DNA of 64,000 nucleotides, taken from assembly GCF_001721295.1 (NCBI RefSeq), contig NZ_MDDS01000003.1, positions 62,001 through 126,000 on the forward strand. The letters run 5' to 3'. The stretch is from Sphingomonas turrisvirgatae (lineage in GTDB: Bacteria; Pseudomonadota; Alphaproteobacteria; Sphingomonadales; Sphingomonadaceae). The notes under the pieces were generated by a model. That model worked only from the letters and a program-made list of their open reading frames with translations, did no database searches and was not told where the DNA came from. The position numbers and the translations under genes were made by a program. This document shows positions 22,654 through 31,073 of this stretch, in pieces; the first letter of the stretch is position 1, and every line of letters begins with the position of its first letter.

Positions 22654-25600
22654 GTGATCGCCCGCATCGTCACCTTCTCGGTGGAGCGGCGCTGGTTCGT
22701 CCTGCTGCTCACCGCCGTCGCCGCCATCGCCGGCATCTTCGCGCTCCAGCGGCTGCCGATCGACGCCGTCCCCGACATCACCAACAACCAAGTCCAGATC
22801 AACGTCGTCGCACCCGCGCTCTCACCCGACCAGGTCGAGAAGCAGGTCGCCTTCACCGTCGAGACCGCGCTCGCCGGCATCCCCGGCCTCGAATACACCC
22901 GCTCGCTCAGCCGTAACGGCTTCGCCCAGATCACGGCGGTGTTCGACGAGGGCACCGACATCTACTTCGCGCGCCAGCAGGTGTCCGAACGCCTGCGCAC
23001 CGCCGAGGAGGACCTGCCCGACGGCGTGAACCCCGAGATGGGGCCGATCGCCACCGGCCTCGGCGACATCTTCATGTGGACGGTCGAATACCGCGAGCTG
23101 GACAAGGTCAACCACAAGAGCGGCGAACCCGGACTGCAGCCCGACGGCAGCTACATCAGCCCCGAAGGAGACCATCTGGTCAGCGAGGCGGACAAGGCCA
23201 CCTACCTGCGCACGGTCCAGGACTGGATCGTGTCGCCGCAGCTGAAGGGCACCCCGGGGCTCGCCGGGATCGACTCGCTCGGCGGCTACACCAAGGAATA
23301 CCTGGTGGTGCCCGACGTGCAGCGCATGGCGGCGATGCGGATCACGCTCCAGGATCTCGCCACCGCGCTCGAGCGCAACAACACCAGCGTCGGCGCGGGC
23401 GTCGTCAACCGGAACGGCGAGGGCCTGTCCGTCCGCGCCGACGGGCGCGTCCGGAACGCCGACGAGCTCGCCCGCACGGTCATCGCGACCCGCGAGGGCG
23501 TGCCGATCGTCCTCAGCCAGGTCGCTGCCGTCCGCACCGGTCAGGGTCTGCGCATGGGATCGGCTTCGGAGAACGGCCGCGAAGTCGTCGTCGGCACGGC
23601 AGTCATGCGGATCGGCGAGAACAGCCGCACCGTGTCCACCGGCGTGTCCGAGAGGCTCGAACAGATCGGTCCGTCGCTTCCGGTCGATGTCATCGTCAAG
23701 CCGGTGCTCAACCGGACCGAACTGGTGAACTCGACGATCGTCACCGTGTCGCGCAACCTGGCCGAGGGCGCACTGCTCGTCATCGTCGTCCTGTTCGCGC
23801 TGCTCGGCAACTTCAGGGCGGCGCTGATCGCCGCCATGGTGATCCCCATCACGATGCTGCTCACCAGCATCGGCATGCTGCAGGCCGGGGTCTCGGCCAA
23901 CCTGATGAGCCTCGGCGCACTCGACTTCGGGCTGATCGTCGACGGCGCCGTCATCATCGTCGAGAACTCGCTGCGGCGGCTCGGCGAGGCTCAGTACGGT
24001 CGGGACGATCCGCTGCCGCTGAAAGACCGCCTAGGCATCGTCGCGGCGTCCGCCCGCGAGATGATCCGGCCCTCCGTCTACGGCCAGGCTATCATCATCC
24101 TCGTGTACGCGCCGCTGCTGACCTTCACCGGCGTCGAGGGGAAGATGTTCGAACCGATGGCGCTGACGGTGATCATCGCCCTCGTGTTCGCCTTCATCCT
24201 GTCGCTGACGTTCGTCCCTGCCGCCATCGCTATCTGGCTGTCGAAACGGGTGGAGGAGAAGGAGAGCCGCGCCATCGCATGGCTGCGCCGCCGCTACGAG
24301 CCGGGCCTCGACAAGGCCATGCGCCGCCACAGCGCCACGTTGGGCGTCGCCGTCGGATCGCTCGCGCTCGCCGCCGCGGCGTTCACGACCCTCGGCCAGG
24401 AATTCCTGCCGCAGCTCGACGAGGGGAACGTGCTGGTCCAGGCGATCCGGATCCCCGGCACGTCTGTGGACCAGAGCCAGGCCATGCAGGCGCAGGTCGA
24501 GAAGGCTATCACGAGGGAGCCGGAGGTGCAGTTCGCCTTCTCGCGGACGGGAACGTCGGAGATCGCGTCCGATCCGATGCCGGCGAGCATCAGCGACACG
24601 TTCGTGATCATGAAGCCCCGAAACCAGTGGCCGGACCCAAACCTCGACAAGGCGGAGTTCGTCGAGCGGCTGGAGAAGCGACTGTCCGGGCTCCCCGGCA
24701 ACGCGTATGAAATCACCCAGCCCATCCAGATGCGCTTCAACGAGCTGATCGCCGGCGTGCGCGGGGACGTGGCGGTCAAGGTGTTCGGCGACGACTTCGC
24801 CCAGATGAACGCCACTGCCGAGCAGATCGCCGACATACTGCGTCGGACGCGGGGCGCCACCGACGTCCGCGTCGAGCAGACCGAGGGGCTTCCCATGCTC
24901 GACATCCGACCGAACAGGACGGCCATGTCGCGGGTGGGCGTGACGGCCGGCGACGTGCAGGACACCGTCGCGGCCGCCATCGGCGGACGCGAGGCCGGCG
25001 TGATCTTCGAGGGGGACCGGCGATTCCCCGTCGTGATCCGTCTGCCCGAAGCCGCGCGTTCCGATCTGACCGCCGTCGCCCAGGTGCCGGTGCCGACGCC
25101 CGAAGGCGGGTTCGTGCCGCTGTCGACCGTCGCGGACATCGGCATCGTCGATGGACCGAACCAGATCAGCCGAGAGAACGGTAAGCGGCGCGTCGTGGTG
25201 CAGGCGAACGTGCGCGGGCGGGACGTCGCGGGCGTGGTCGCGGACGCGCAGCAGGCGATCGCCTCCGGCGTGAAGATGCCGCCCGGCACGTATCTAGAAT
25301 GGGGCGGCCAGTTCGAGAACCTCGCGTCGGCGCGGGACCGGCTGCTGATCGTCGTGCCGATCTGCTTCGCGGTCATCATGCTGCTGCTCTACGGGGCGCT
25401 CGGATCGGTGCGGGACGCGCTGATCGTCTTCACCGGCGTGCCGCTGGCCCTGGTCGGTGGGATCCTCGCACTGCTGCTCCGGGGCATGCCGTTCTCCATC
25501 TCCGCAGCGGTCGGATTCATCGCGCTGTCCGGCGTCGCGGTGCTCAACGGACTGGTGATGCTGTCGGCGATCCAGGACCTGATGTCCCGAGGCCTCGACC

Positions 25601-25884
25601 GGGCCGCGGCCGCCCGCGAGGGCGCGCTGGCGCGCCTGCGGCCCGTCGCGATGACGGCGCTCGTCGCGTCGCTCGGCTTCGTGCCGATGGCGCTCGGGCA
25701 CGGTGCCGGCGCGGAGGTGCAGAAGCCGCTGGCGACGGTCGTCATCGGCGGGCTGATCTCGGCCACGCTGCTGACGCTGTTCGTGCTGCCGACGCTCTAC
25801 GCCCGCTTCGGCCAGCGGCGGATCGAGGCGGGCGCGACGGACGCGACCACCGACATCGAAGGATCGCAGACGCATGGCGCATGA
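22654..25884 (+). CDS. czcA: CzcA-like heavy-metal RND efflux pump
   Basis: 1076 residues from GTG 22654. Twelve membrane segments and two large periplasmic loops. TM4 carries LGALDFGLIVDGAVIIVENSLRR, the D...D...E motif of HME-RND pumps for divalent cations (Co/Zn/Cd or Ni group). An internal loop insertion around 150-180 (VNHKSGEPGLQPDGSYISPEGDHL) is typical of CzcA relatives. Proton-driven export from the periplasm or cytoplasm through CzcBC. The stop overlaps the start of czcD. Confidence 0.93.
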   Translation: MIARIVTFSVERRWFVLLLTAVAAIAGIFALQRLPIDAVPDITNNQVQINVVAPALSPDQVEKQVAFTVETALAGIPGLEYTRSLSRNGFAQITAVFDEGTDIYFARQQVSERLRTAEEDLPDGVNPEMGPIATGLGDIFMWTVEYRELDKVNHKSGEPGLQPDGSYISPEGDHLVSEADKATYLRTVQDWIVSPQLKGTPGLAGIDSLGGYTKEYLVVPDVQRMAAMRITLQDLATALERNNTSVGAGVVNRNGEGLSVRADGRVRNADELARTVIATREGVPIVLSQVAAVRTGQGLRMGSASENGREVVVGTAVMRIGENSRTVSTGVSERLEQIGPSLPVDVIVKPVLNRTELVNSTIVTVSRNLAEGALLVIVVLFALLGNFRAALIAAMVIPITMLLTSIGMLQAGVSANLMSLGALDFGLIVDGAVIIVENSLRRLGEAQYGRDDPLPLKDRLGIVAASAREMIRPSVYGQAIIILVYAPLLTFTGVEGKMFEPMALTVIIALVFAFILSLTFVPAAIAIWLSKRVEEKESRAIAWLRRRYEPGLDKAMRRHSATLGVAVGSLALAAAAFTTLGQEFLPQLDEGNVLVQAIRIPGTSVDQSQAMQAQVEKAITREPEVQFAFSRTGTSEIASDPMPASISDTFVIMKPRNQWPDPNLDKAEFVERLEKRLSGLPGNAYEITQPIQMRFNELIAGVRGDVAVKVFGDDFAQMNATAEQIADILRRTRGATDVRVEQTEGLPMLDIRPNRTAMSRVGVTAGDVQDTVAAAIGGREAGVIFEGDRRFPVVIRLPEAARSDLTAVAQVPVPTPEGGFVPLSTVADIGIVDGPNQISRENGKRRVVVQANVRGRDVAGVVADAQQAIASGVKMPPGTYLEWGGQFENLASARDRLLIVVPICFAVIMLLLYGALGSVRDALIVFTGVPLALVGGILALLLRGMPFSISAAVGFIALSGVAVLNGLVMLSAIQDLMSRGLDRAAAAREGALARLRPVAMTALVASLGFVPMALGHGAGAEVQKPLATVVIGGLISATLLTLFVLPTLYARFGQRRIEAGATDATTDIEGSQTHGA

Positions 25885-26791
25885 TCACGGAGCCGGCGGT
25901 CACTCCCACGACCACACCGCCGGCGCGAACGCGAGGATGCTCGGCTGGGCGCTCGCCCTCACGTCCACCTACCTGGTGGCGGAGGTCATCGGCGGCTTCG
26001 TCTTCAACAGCCTCGCGCTGCTGTCCGACGCGGCCCACATGCTCACCGACGTCGCCGCGCTTGTGATCGCGCTGATCGCCATCCGGATCGGGCAGCGCCC
26101 GCCCGACGACAAGCGCACGTTCGGCTATCGGCGCTTCGAGATCTTGGCAGCCGCCTTCAACGCCGTCCTGTTGTTCGGCATCGCGATCTACGTCTTCGTC
26201 GAGGCGATCCAGCGCTTCACCGATCCAGAGCCGGTGCAGTCGTGGGGCATGCTGATCGTGGCCGCGATCGGCCTCGTCGTGAACCTGATCTCGATGCGGC
26301 TGCTGACCGCCGGCAAGGACGGCAGCTTCAACGTAAAGGGCGCCTATCTCGAGGTGTGGGCGGACATGATCGGGTCGGTCGGCGTCATCGTCGGCGCGCT
26401 CGCCATCAAGTTCACCGGCTGGACGTGGATCGACCCGATCGTCGCCGTGGCGATCGGCCTGTGGGTGCTGCCGCGGACCTGGCTCCTGCTGCGCGACACG
26501 ACGAACGTGCTTCTCGAGGGCGTGCCGTCGGGCCTGCGGCTGGTCGAGGTGCGGGCGGCGGTCTCGGCCGTCCCCGGCGTCGCGGGGCTCAACGACCTGC
26601 ACGTCTGGTCGATGTCCAACGACGACGTCAGCTGCACGATGCACGTCACGCTGGCAGCCGGCGCCGATGCCAACACCGTCCGCAAGGCGGTCGCCGGGCT
26701 GATCGACGAGCGGTTCGGCATCGAGCACGCGACGATCCAGACCGAGGGACCGGGCGAGGCGTGCGAGGAGAGCGGGCAGCTCCATAGCTGA
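25874..26791 (+). CDS. czcD: CDF cation exporter, CzcD-like
   Basis: 305 residues, start inside the end of czcA (11-bp overlap). His-rich N-terminus MAHDHGAGGHSHDHTAG, six membrane helices with the metal sites ALLSDAAHMLTDVAAL (HxxxD, TM2) and EVWADMIGSVGVIVG (TM5, Asp in place of His), and a C-terminal cytoplasmic domain (LHVWSMSNDDVSCTMHV). Exports Zn, Co or Cd from cytoplasm to periplasm, feeding the CzcCBA pump. Last gene of the operon started at operator 3. Confidence 0.9.
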   Translation: MAHDHGAGGHSHDHTAGANARMLGWALALTSTYLVAEVIGGFVFNSLALLSDAAHMLTDVAALVIALIAIRIGQRPPDDKRTFGYRRFEILAAAFNAVLLFGIAIYVFVEAIQRFTDPEPVQSWGMLIVAAIGLVVNLISMRLLTAGKDGSFNVKGAYLEVWADMIGSVGVIVGALAIKFTGWTWIDPIVAVAIGLWVLPRTWLLLRDTTNVLLEGVPSGLRLVEVRAAVSAVPGVAGLNDLHVWSMSNDDVSCTMHVTLAAGADANTVRKAVAGLIDERFGIEHATIQTEGPGEACEESGQLHS

Positions 26792-27009
26792 CGACGGGAA
26801 GCCGCCGGCGGCGCGGCGAGCGCCGGGCCGGTGGGACGGACGAGGACGACGCCGAACTCCGCGTCCGCCTTGAGGCGCGCCAGCAGACGGCGCAGATTGC
26901 GCGGGAGATGGGAAGGACGATCGACGGCCTGCGAGGCCGGGCGCAGGTGCTGGGGCTCACCCTTACGCCGTCGCAGCGGCCGTGGCGGTCGTATCCGCGG
27001 CGCAGGTGA
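26788..27009 (+). pseudogene. Open-frame remnant of a small HTH protein
   Basis: A frame of 73 codons ending at TGA 27007-27009 translates to a convincing small DNA-binding sequence: DEDDAELRVRLEARQQTAQIAREMGRTIDGLRGRAQVLGL, like the SANT/GcrA-type one-helix-turn-helix proteins frequent in sphingomonads. But its only upstream in-frame start is a CTG at 26788 next to a stop codon; the first ATG (about 26908) cuts into the recognition helix. Therefore either a non-standard start is used or the gene lost its 5' end when this region was joined to czcD. Confidence 0.4.
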
Positions 27010-27402
27010 TCACGGCTCGAAGGCGGTGATGATCGGGCAGGCCCCGGCGGAGCCGCCGGCACAGGCGTCGGCCAGCCGCGCCAGCGCCGCACGGGCGCCC
27101 TGGAGTTCCGCGATCCGGGCATCGAGCGCGGCCACCCGGGAGCGTGCCAGCTCACGAGCCCGAGCCCTGTCATCGATCGCGTCCAGCTCGAGAAGCTCGC
27201 CGATCTCGTCCAAGGTGAACCCGGCGCCCTGTGCCGAGCGGATGAAGCGCAGGCGCCGGACATCGGGCTCGCCGTAGCTGCGGAAGCCACCGCCGCCCGG
27301 CCGTTCGGGTTCGCGCAGCAGACCCCGCCGCTGATAGTAGCGCACCGTCTCCACGCCCACCCCGCCGGCCTTCGCCAGCCTCGCGATCGTCATCCTCGAC
27401 AT
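27010..27402 (-). CDS. MerR-family regulator with reduced cysteine set
   Basis: 130 residues from ATG 27402; upstream frame to 27495 would cross the promoter. N-terminal HTH MTIARLAKAGGVGVETVRYYQRRGLLREPERPGGGGFRSYGEPDVRRLRFIRSAQGAGFTLDEIGELLEL is close to mercury-type MerR (YYQRRGLL...FVKSAQ). Mercury MerR uses three cysteines (82, 117, 126); here only the pair at 114 and 122 remains, and the segment of Cys82 reads DAIDDRARARE. So the sensed metal or compound probably differs from Hg(II). Divergent from a glutaredoxin-MauE gene with a mer-like promoter between them. Confidence 0.8.
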   Translation of the reverse strand: MSRMTIARLAKAGGVGVETVRYYQRRGLLREPERPGGGGFRSYGEPDVRRLRFIRSAQGAGFTLDEIGELLELDAIDDRARARELARSRVAALDARIAELQGARAALARLADACAGGSAGACPIITAFEP

Positions 27403-27408
27403 AGGCTC

Positions 27409-27439
27409 TTGACTCCGGACCATACTACGGACCCCATAT
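27409..27439 (+). promoter_or_regulatory. mer-type divergent promoter/operator
   Basis: TTGACT (27409-27414), 19-bp spacer with the dyad TCCG...CGGA (27414-27431), -10 around CATAT (27435-27439). The arms resemble the mercury mer operator (CTCCG...CGGA) rather than the ACCCT type used at 15011, 18888 and 19331, so a second, separate MerR circuit. Drives 27479 and overlaps the 5' side of the MerR gene. Confidence 0.7.
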
Positions 27440-27478
27440 GGGCCGGGTGCCGTTGAACCGCAAACGAGGAGCGCACCC

Positions 27479-28228
27479 GTGTCGACCCGTCCCACCGCCG
27501 TCCTTCACCGCATGGTGATGCCCGAACACACCTGTCCCTACGGGCTCAAGGCGCTGGACCTGCTTCGGCGCAAGGGCTTCGAGGTCGAGGACCATCACCT
27601 CACCACGCGCGCCGAGACCGACGCCTTCAAGGCCGAGCACGGCGTGAAGACCACGCCGCAGGTGTTCATCGGCGGCGAGCGCATCGGCGGATACGACGAT
27701 CTGCGGCGGCACTTCGGGTTGCACGTCGCCGAACCCGGCGCCGCCAGCTACCGCCCGGTCATCGCGCTCTTCGCCATGACCGCGCTGCTCGCGCTGGCGG
27801 CGAGCCATGCGGCGTTCGGCACTCCTTTCACGCTCCATGCGCTGCAGTGGTTCGGCGGGTTCAGCATGGCCATCCTGGCGCTGCTCAAGCTGCAGGACGT
27901 CGAGAAGTTCTCGACCATGTTCCTCAACTACGACCTGCTCGCCAAGCGCTGGGTCCGCTACGGCTACGTCTACCCCTTCGCCGAGGGTCTGGCCGGCGTC
28001 CTCATGGTGGCCGGCGCACTGAACTGGCTTTCGATCCCGATCGCGCTGTTCATCGGCACGGTCGGCGCCGTCTCCGTCTTCAAGGCGGTCTACATCGACA
28101 AGCGCGAGCTCAAGTGCGCGTGCGTCGGCGGCAGCTCGAACGTGCCGCTCGGCTTCGTCAGCCTGACCGAGAACCTCGGCATGATCGCAATGGCGGTCTG
28201 GATGCTGACCGGCATGGGCGGAATGTGA
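27479..28228 (+). CDS. Glutaredoxin fused to MauE/DoxX-like membrane domain
   Basis: 249 residues. Residues about 1-85: glutaredoxin fold with MPEHTCPYGLKALDLL (monothiol-like CPYG site) and VKTTPQVFIGGERIGGYDDL (cis-Pro and GSH site). Residues about 95-249: four membrane helices ending in KCACVGGSSNVPLGFVSLTEN, typical of MauE-like redox membrane proteins. May pass electrons from glutathione to a membrane or periplasmic thiol, or move a metal. Controlled by the divergent MerR-like gene via the mer-like promoter. Confidence 0.8.
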   Translation: MSTRPTAVLHRMVMPEHTCPYGLKALDLLRRKGFEVEDHHLTTRAETDAFKAEHGVKTTPQVFIGGERIGGYDDLRRHFGLHVAEPGAASYRPVIALFAMTALLALAASHAAFGTPFTLHALQWFGGFSMAILALLKLQDVEKFSTMFLNYDLLAKRWVRYGYVYPFAEGLAGVLMVAGALNWLSIPIALFIGTVGAVSVFKAVYIDKRELKCACVGGSSNVPLGFVSLTENLGMIAMAVWMLTGMGGM

Positions 28229-28266
28229 GGACCGTGCGGGCAGCCGTCGCGCAGCTGCCCGCACCG

Positions 28267-29193
28267 TCATCCAGCCGCCGCGACCGGTTCCAGCGTGCCA
28301 AGCCACGCGACGAGCGCCAGCACCGCGATCCCCAGCGCGGCCTCGAAAGCCAGGCTCAGCCGCAACGCGCCGATCTCACGTCGCGCCGCCCCCGATGACG
28401 CGACCGAGCCAAGGGCCGGGGTCAGCCGAAACCTGTTCAAAGATGCCAGCCCCACCATCGCGGCGAACGCGCCCAGCTTGGCAAGCAGCAGCTGGCCGTA
28501 AAGCGTGAAGGGCAGGCTGGGCATACCGTCGGGCCCTATGATCAGCCAGCCGTTCACGACCCCCGTGACGACGATGATCGCCACCGCCGCCGTGCCCGCG
28601 CGCGCGAAGCCGTGAAGCGCGCGCCAGGACAGATCGAGATGCCCGGCGTCGATCCTTGCCGCCGGTCTGGCGACGAGCAGGACGAGACCGAGAAGCGACC
28701 CCATCCAGAGCGCGGCCGCGAGCAGGTGGAGTATGTCCGCGCCCAGGTGCAGAAGGCCGAGCGCGCCCTCGCTCATCGCGCCGTGTCCGCCCCAGGCAAG
28801 CGTGGCGACCGCCAGCCCGAAGGCGATCGCCGACGCCGCGATGCGCGTCGGTGGGGGCTCCGCGCCGCGGATGGTCGATGCCGATCCGACCGCCAGGACG
28901 AGCGCGACCATCCGGATCGTCCAGGCGGCGCCATAGGGCGTCTCGTCGACGATCATCGTCAGAGTCTCGCGGTCGACCTGCGCCAGGGTCGTGCCCGCCA
29001 TCGCCGCCGTCATGACGAGCAGGCCGCCTGCGGAAAGCACGAGACCAAGGCACCCGCACGCGACAAGCACCGCGCGCAGCGGCATGACCCTGGCGGTGCC
29101 GGCCGGCGCGGTCAGCGCGAAAGCTGCCAGGCCGCAGGCTAGCATCAGGTCGAGGTAGAGCGCGAACCGGATGGCGATTCCCGCCCAGTCCAT
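28267..29193 (-). CDS. copD: CopD-like copper-resistance membrane protein
   Basis: 308 residues, about eight membrane helices. Typical segments: WGGHGAMSEGALGLLHLGADILHLLAAALWMGSLLGLVLL (conserved His residues) and VTGVVNGWLIIGPDGMPSLPFTLYGQLLLAKLGAFAAMVGLASLNRFRLTPAL. CopD works with periplasmic CopC in copper import or handling. Preceded by copC with only two bases between them. Convergent with the glutaredoxin-MauE gene. Confidence 0.85.
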   Translation of the reverse strand: MDWAGIAIRFALYLDLMLACGLAAFALTAPAGTARVMPLRAVLVACGCLGLVLSAGGLLVMTAAMAGTTLAQVDRETLTMIVDETPYGAAWTIRMVALVLAVGSASTIRGAEPPPTRIAASAIAFGLAVATLAWGGHGAMSEGALGLLHLGADILHLLAAALWMGSLLGLVLLVARPAARIDAGHLDLSWRALHGFARAGTAAVAIIVVTGVVNGWLIIGPDGMPSLPFTLYGQLLLAKLGAFAAMVGLASLNRFRLTPALGSVASSGAARREIGALRLSLAFEAALGIAVLALVAWLGTLEPVAAAG

Positions 29194-29195
29194 CG

Positions 29196-29570
29196 TCAGG
29201 CGACCTTGAAGGCGTAGCTGCCCTTCACCCGGTGGGTATCGGCCGAGACGCCGTGCCAGTCGAGGCGGTAGGTGCCCTTGGGCAGCGGCTTCGCCAGCGT
29301 GAGGATCATCGTCTTGCGATCAGGGCTGACGGCCATCTTGGCAGGCATCTTCATCGGCGGGTGCGAGTCCATCCCGGGCATGCCCGTCATCACGATGTCC
29401 GCGCCCGAGAGCTTGGGCAGCAGCGCCTCGGTGAAGGTCACCTGGACCCGCGCCGTCGGTGCGACCGTGGCGTTCGGCGCCGGATTGGCCGAGACCAGCT
29501 TGGGGTGGGCCATGGCAGGTGCCGCGATCGCCATGAGGGCGGCAGCGGCGACGACAGCTTGGAAACGCAT
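29196..29570 (-). CDS. copC: CopC-like periplasmic copper-binding protein
   Basis: 124 residues from ATG 29570 (GGAG seven bases upstream; ATG 29582 is another option). Signal peptide to APAMA, after which the mature protein begins with HPKLVSANPAPNAT; the N-terminal His is part of the Cu(II) site in CopC. A Met-rich loop GMPGMDSHPPMKMPAKM could bind Cu(I). Ends WHGVSADTHRVKGSYAFKVA, the second His part of the site. Delivers copper to CopD, encoded directly downstream. Confidence 0.88.
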   Translation of the reverse strand: MRFQAVVAAAALMAIAAPAMAHPKLVSANPAPNATVAPTARVQVTFTEALLPKLSGADIVMTGMPGMDSHPPMKMPAKMAVSPDRKTMILTLAKPLPKGTYRLDWHGVSADTHRVKGSYAFKVA

Positions 29571-29703
29571 CTTCGACTCCATCGTGAGATCAGGGATCAT
29601 CGAGGAATACGCGCCGCGCCGCTCGGACCCTCGCGGACGTCGGTGCACTTCTCGACTGCGCGCACCGGCGAGGGCTGCTAGCAACTAACCCGTATTAGGG
29701 GGA

Positions 29704-29991
29704 ATGGAGAACCACATGGACTTCGATCTCGATGCCGCACTCCGTCGGGTCGCCGACGACGAGCATCCCGGGCTGAGCTCGATCGACGCGGCCGTGTTCA
29801 ATCGCGTGCGGGCCAACCGGACGAGCGCGCGGACCGGCATCGGCGCCGTCGCCTTCGCCGCCGTCGGTGCGATCGTGCTGGGCACGATGACTGCCGGCCC
29901 CGCGGCCTCGCCCGCGAGCGCCGCCCCCATCGATCCCTTCGGCGTGGCGGGTCCACTCGCACCGTCGACGCTGCTGCTCACCGAGCGATGA
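29704..29991 (+). CDS. CnrY-like anti-sigma factor
   Basis: 95 residues from ATG 29704 (GGGGGA upstream; ATG 29716 possible). N-terminal 45 residues are cytoplasmic and acidic (DFDLDAALRRVADDEHPGLSSID), the part that binds sigma in CnrY, followed by one membrane helix (about 47-70) and a short periplasmic tail. No zinc finger, as in CnrY. The set CnrY-CnrX-CnrH is in the expected order with ATGA/GTG overlaps. The 130-bp region upstream, shared with copC, contains a short inverted repeat CTAA...TTAG (29686-29699), which may be part of its promoter. Confidence 0.7.
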   Translation: MENHMDFDLDAALRRVADDEHPGLSSIDAAVFNRVRANRTSARTGIGAVAFAAVGAIVLGTMTAGPAASPASAAPIDPFGVAGPLAPSTLLLTER

Positions 29992-30428
29992 CGCGCGGAC
30001 GCTGGACCGCGCTGGTCGCGGTCGTCGCCTTCCTCGCCGCGATCGGCGGCGTGTTCGTCGGCCGCGTGCTCATCCCGGCGCGGCATGCGCAGGCGTCGGA
30101 ACTGCACGCCCTGCTGCACCATGACCTCAAGCTCGATGCCAGTCAGGAAGCCAGCATCGAGCAGCTCGAGCGCGAGTTCGCGGGCAAGCGCAAGTCGCTG
30201 GAGGCGGAGCTGCGCGCCGACAACGCGCGGCTCGCCGCCGCCATCGAGGCCGAGCACGGGAATGGCCCCAAGGTAGCCGCGGCCGTGGACGCGTCGCACC
30301 GCGCCATGGGCGAGCTGCAGAAGGCGACGCTCACGCACGTGTTCGCCATGCGCGAAGTGCTGCGCCCCGAGCAGAGGGCGGCATTCGACCGCGCGGTCAC
30401 CAAGTCGCTGACCACCGGCGACCGGTGA
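29988..30428 (+). CDS. CnrX-like periplasmic metal sensor
   Basis: 146 residues: an N-terminal membrane anchor (about 9-29) and a periplasmic helical hairpin domain. The metal-site residues of CnrX (His42, His46, Glu63, His119, Met123) line up with His40, His44, Glu61, His117, Met121 here, all at the same spacing, so the Co(II)/Ni(II) site seems intact. It should release the anti-sigma CnrY-like protein when metal is bound. The ATG overlaps the CnrY-like stop. Confidence 0.82.
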   Translation: MTRGRWTALVAVVAFLAAIGGVFVGRVLIPARHAQASELHALLHHDLKLDASQEASIEQLEREFAGKRKSLEAELRADNARLAAAIEAEHGNGPKVAAAVDASHRAMGELQKATLTHVFAMREVLRPEQRAAFDRAVTKSLTTGDR

Positions 30429-30994
30429 GGGCCGATCTGGCGGCACTCGCCGATGGCGACCTCGCAAGCCGTTCGGCTGCCGGGGACGACGAGGCGTTCG
30501 CCGAGATCATGCGAAGGCACCGCCAGCGGGTCTACCGCCTTATCCTCGCCAACGTCGCCGACGCGGACGAGGCGCTGGACCTCGTGCAGGAGACGTTCGT
30601 ATCGGCCCACGGCGCGCTCCGCCGGTTCGATCCGAACCGGCCCATGTCGGCGTGGCTCGCGCGCATCGCGCTCAACAAGTCGCGCGACTGGGCCCGCCGG
30701 CGCGCGGTCAGGCGTATGCTCGGCCTGGCCACGCCCGTCGAGGAGATCGCCGAGCTGCATGCCGACGACCAGCCCCTGCAGGACGTGCAGGCGTCCGACC
30801 GAGCCGAGCTCGACCGGCTGGCCCGAGCCGTGGCGCAGCTGCCGTCGTCACAGCGAGAGCCGCTCGTGCTCTGCGCGGTCGATGGGCTCAGCCAGGCCGA
30901 GGCGGGCGAGGTGCTCGCGATCAGCGAGAAGGCCGTCGAGACGCGCATCCGGCGGGCCCGGCTGACCCTGGCGCAGCTGCTCGGCCGGAACTGA
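30425..30994 (+). CDS. ECF sigma factor, CnrH-like
   Basis: 189 residues from GTG 30425, overlapping the stop of the sensor gene. Region 2: DEAFAEIMRRHRQRVYRLILANVADADEALDLVQETFVSAHGALRRFDPNRPMSAWLARIALNKSRDWARRR; region 4: LDRLARAVAQLPSSQREPLVLCAVDGLSQAEAGEVLAISEKAVETRIRRARLTLAQLL. Together with the two preceding genes it forms a CnrYXH-type metal-responsive regulatory unit. Its target promoters are not evident; candidate targets are copCD, the acyltransferase and the small secreted proteins that follow. Confidence 0.85.
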   Translation: MRADLAALADGDLASRSAAGDDEAFAEIMRRHRQRVYRLILANVADADEALDLVQETFVSAHGALRRFDPNRPMSAWLARIALNKSRDWARRRAVRRMLGLATPVEEIAELHADDQPLQDVQASDRAELDRLARAVAQLPSSQREPLVLCAVDGLSQAEAGEVLAISEKAVETRIRRARLTLAQLLGRN

Positions 30995-31073
30995 CGCCTG
31001 CACGTCCACCCGAACCGGATGGTCGCCAATTCCGGCGGCGAGGGCTGACACCGCACGAGCCGTATGCGCTCCC

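Noticed and set aside
21433-22791. A 452-codon leftward frame opposite czcB
   Set aside because: czcB on the other strand has a clear lipoprotein signal and adaptor domains; this frame is Asp/Arg/Gly-rich shadow.
27010-28228. A mercury-resistance (mer) operon
   Set aside because: The MerR relative lacks Cys82 and no merT, merP or merA follows, so a mercury function was not claimed.
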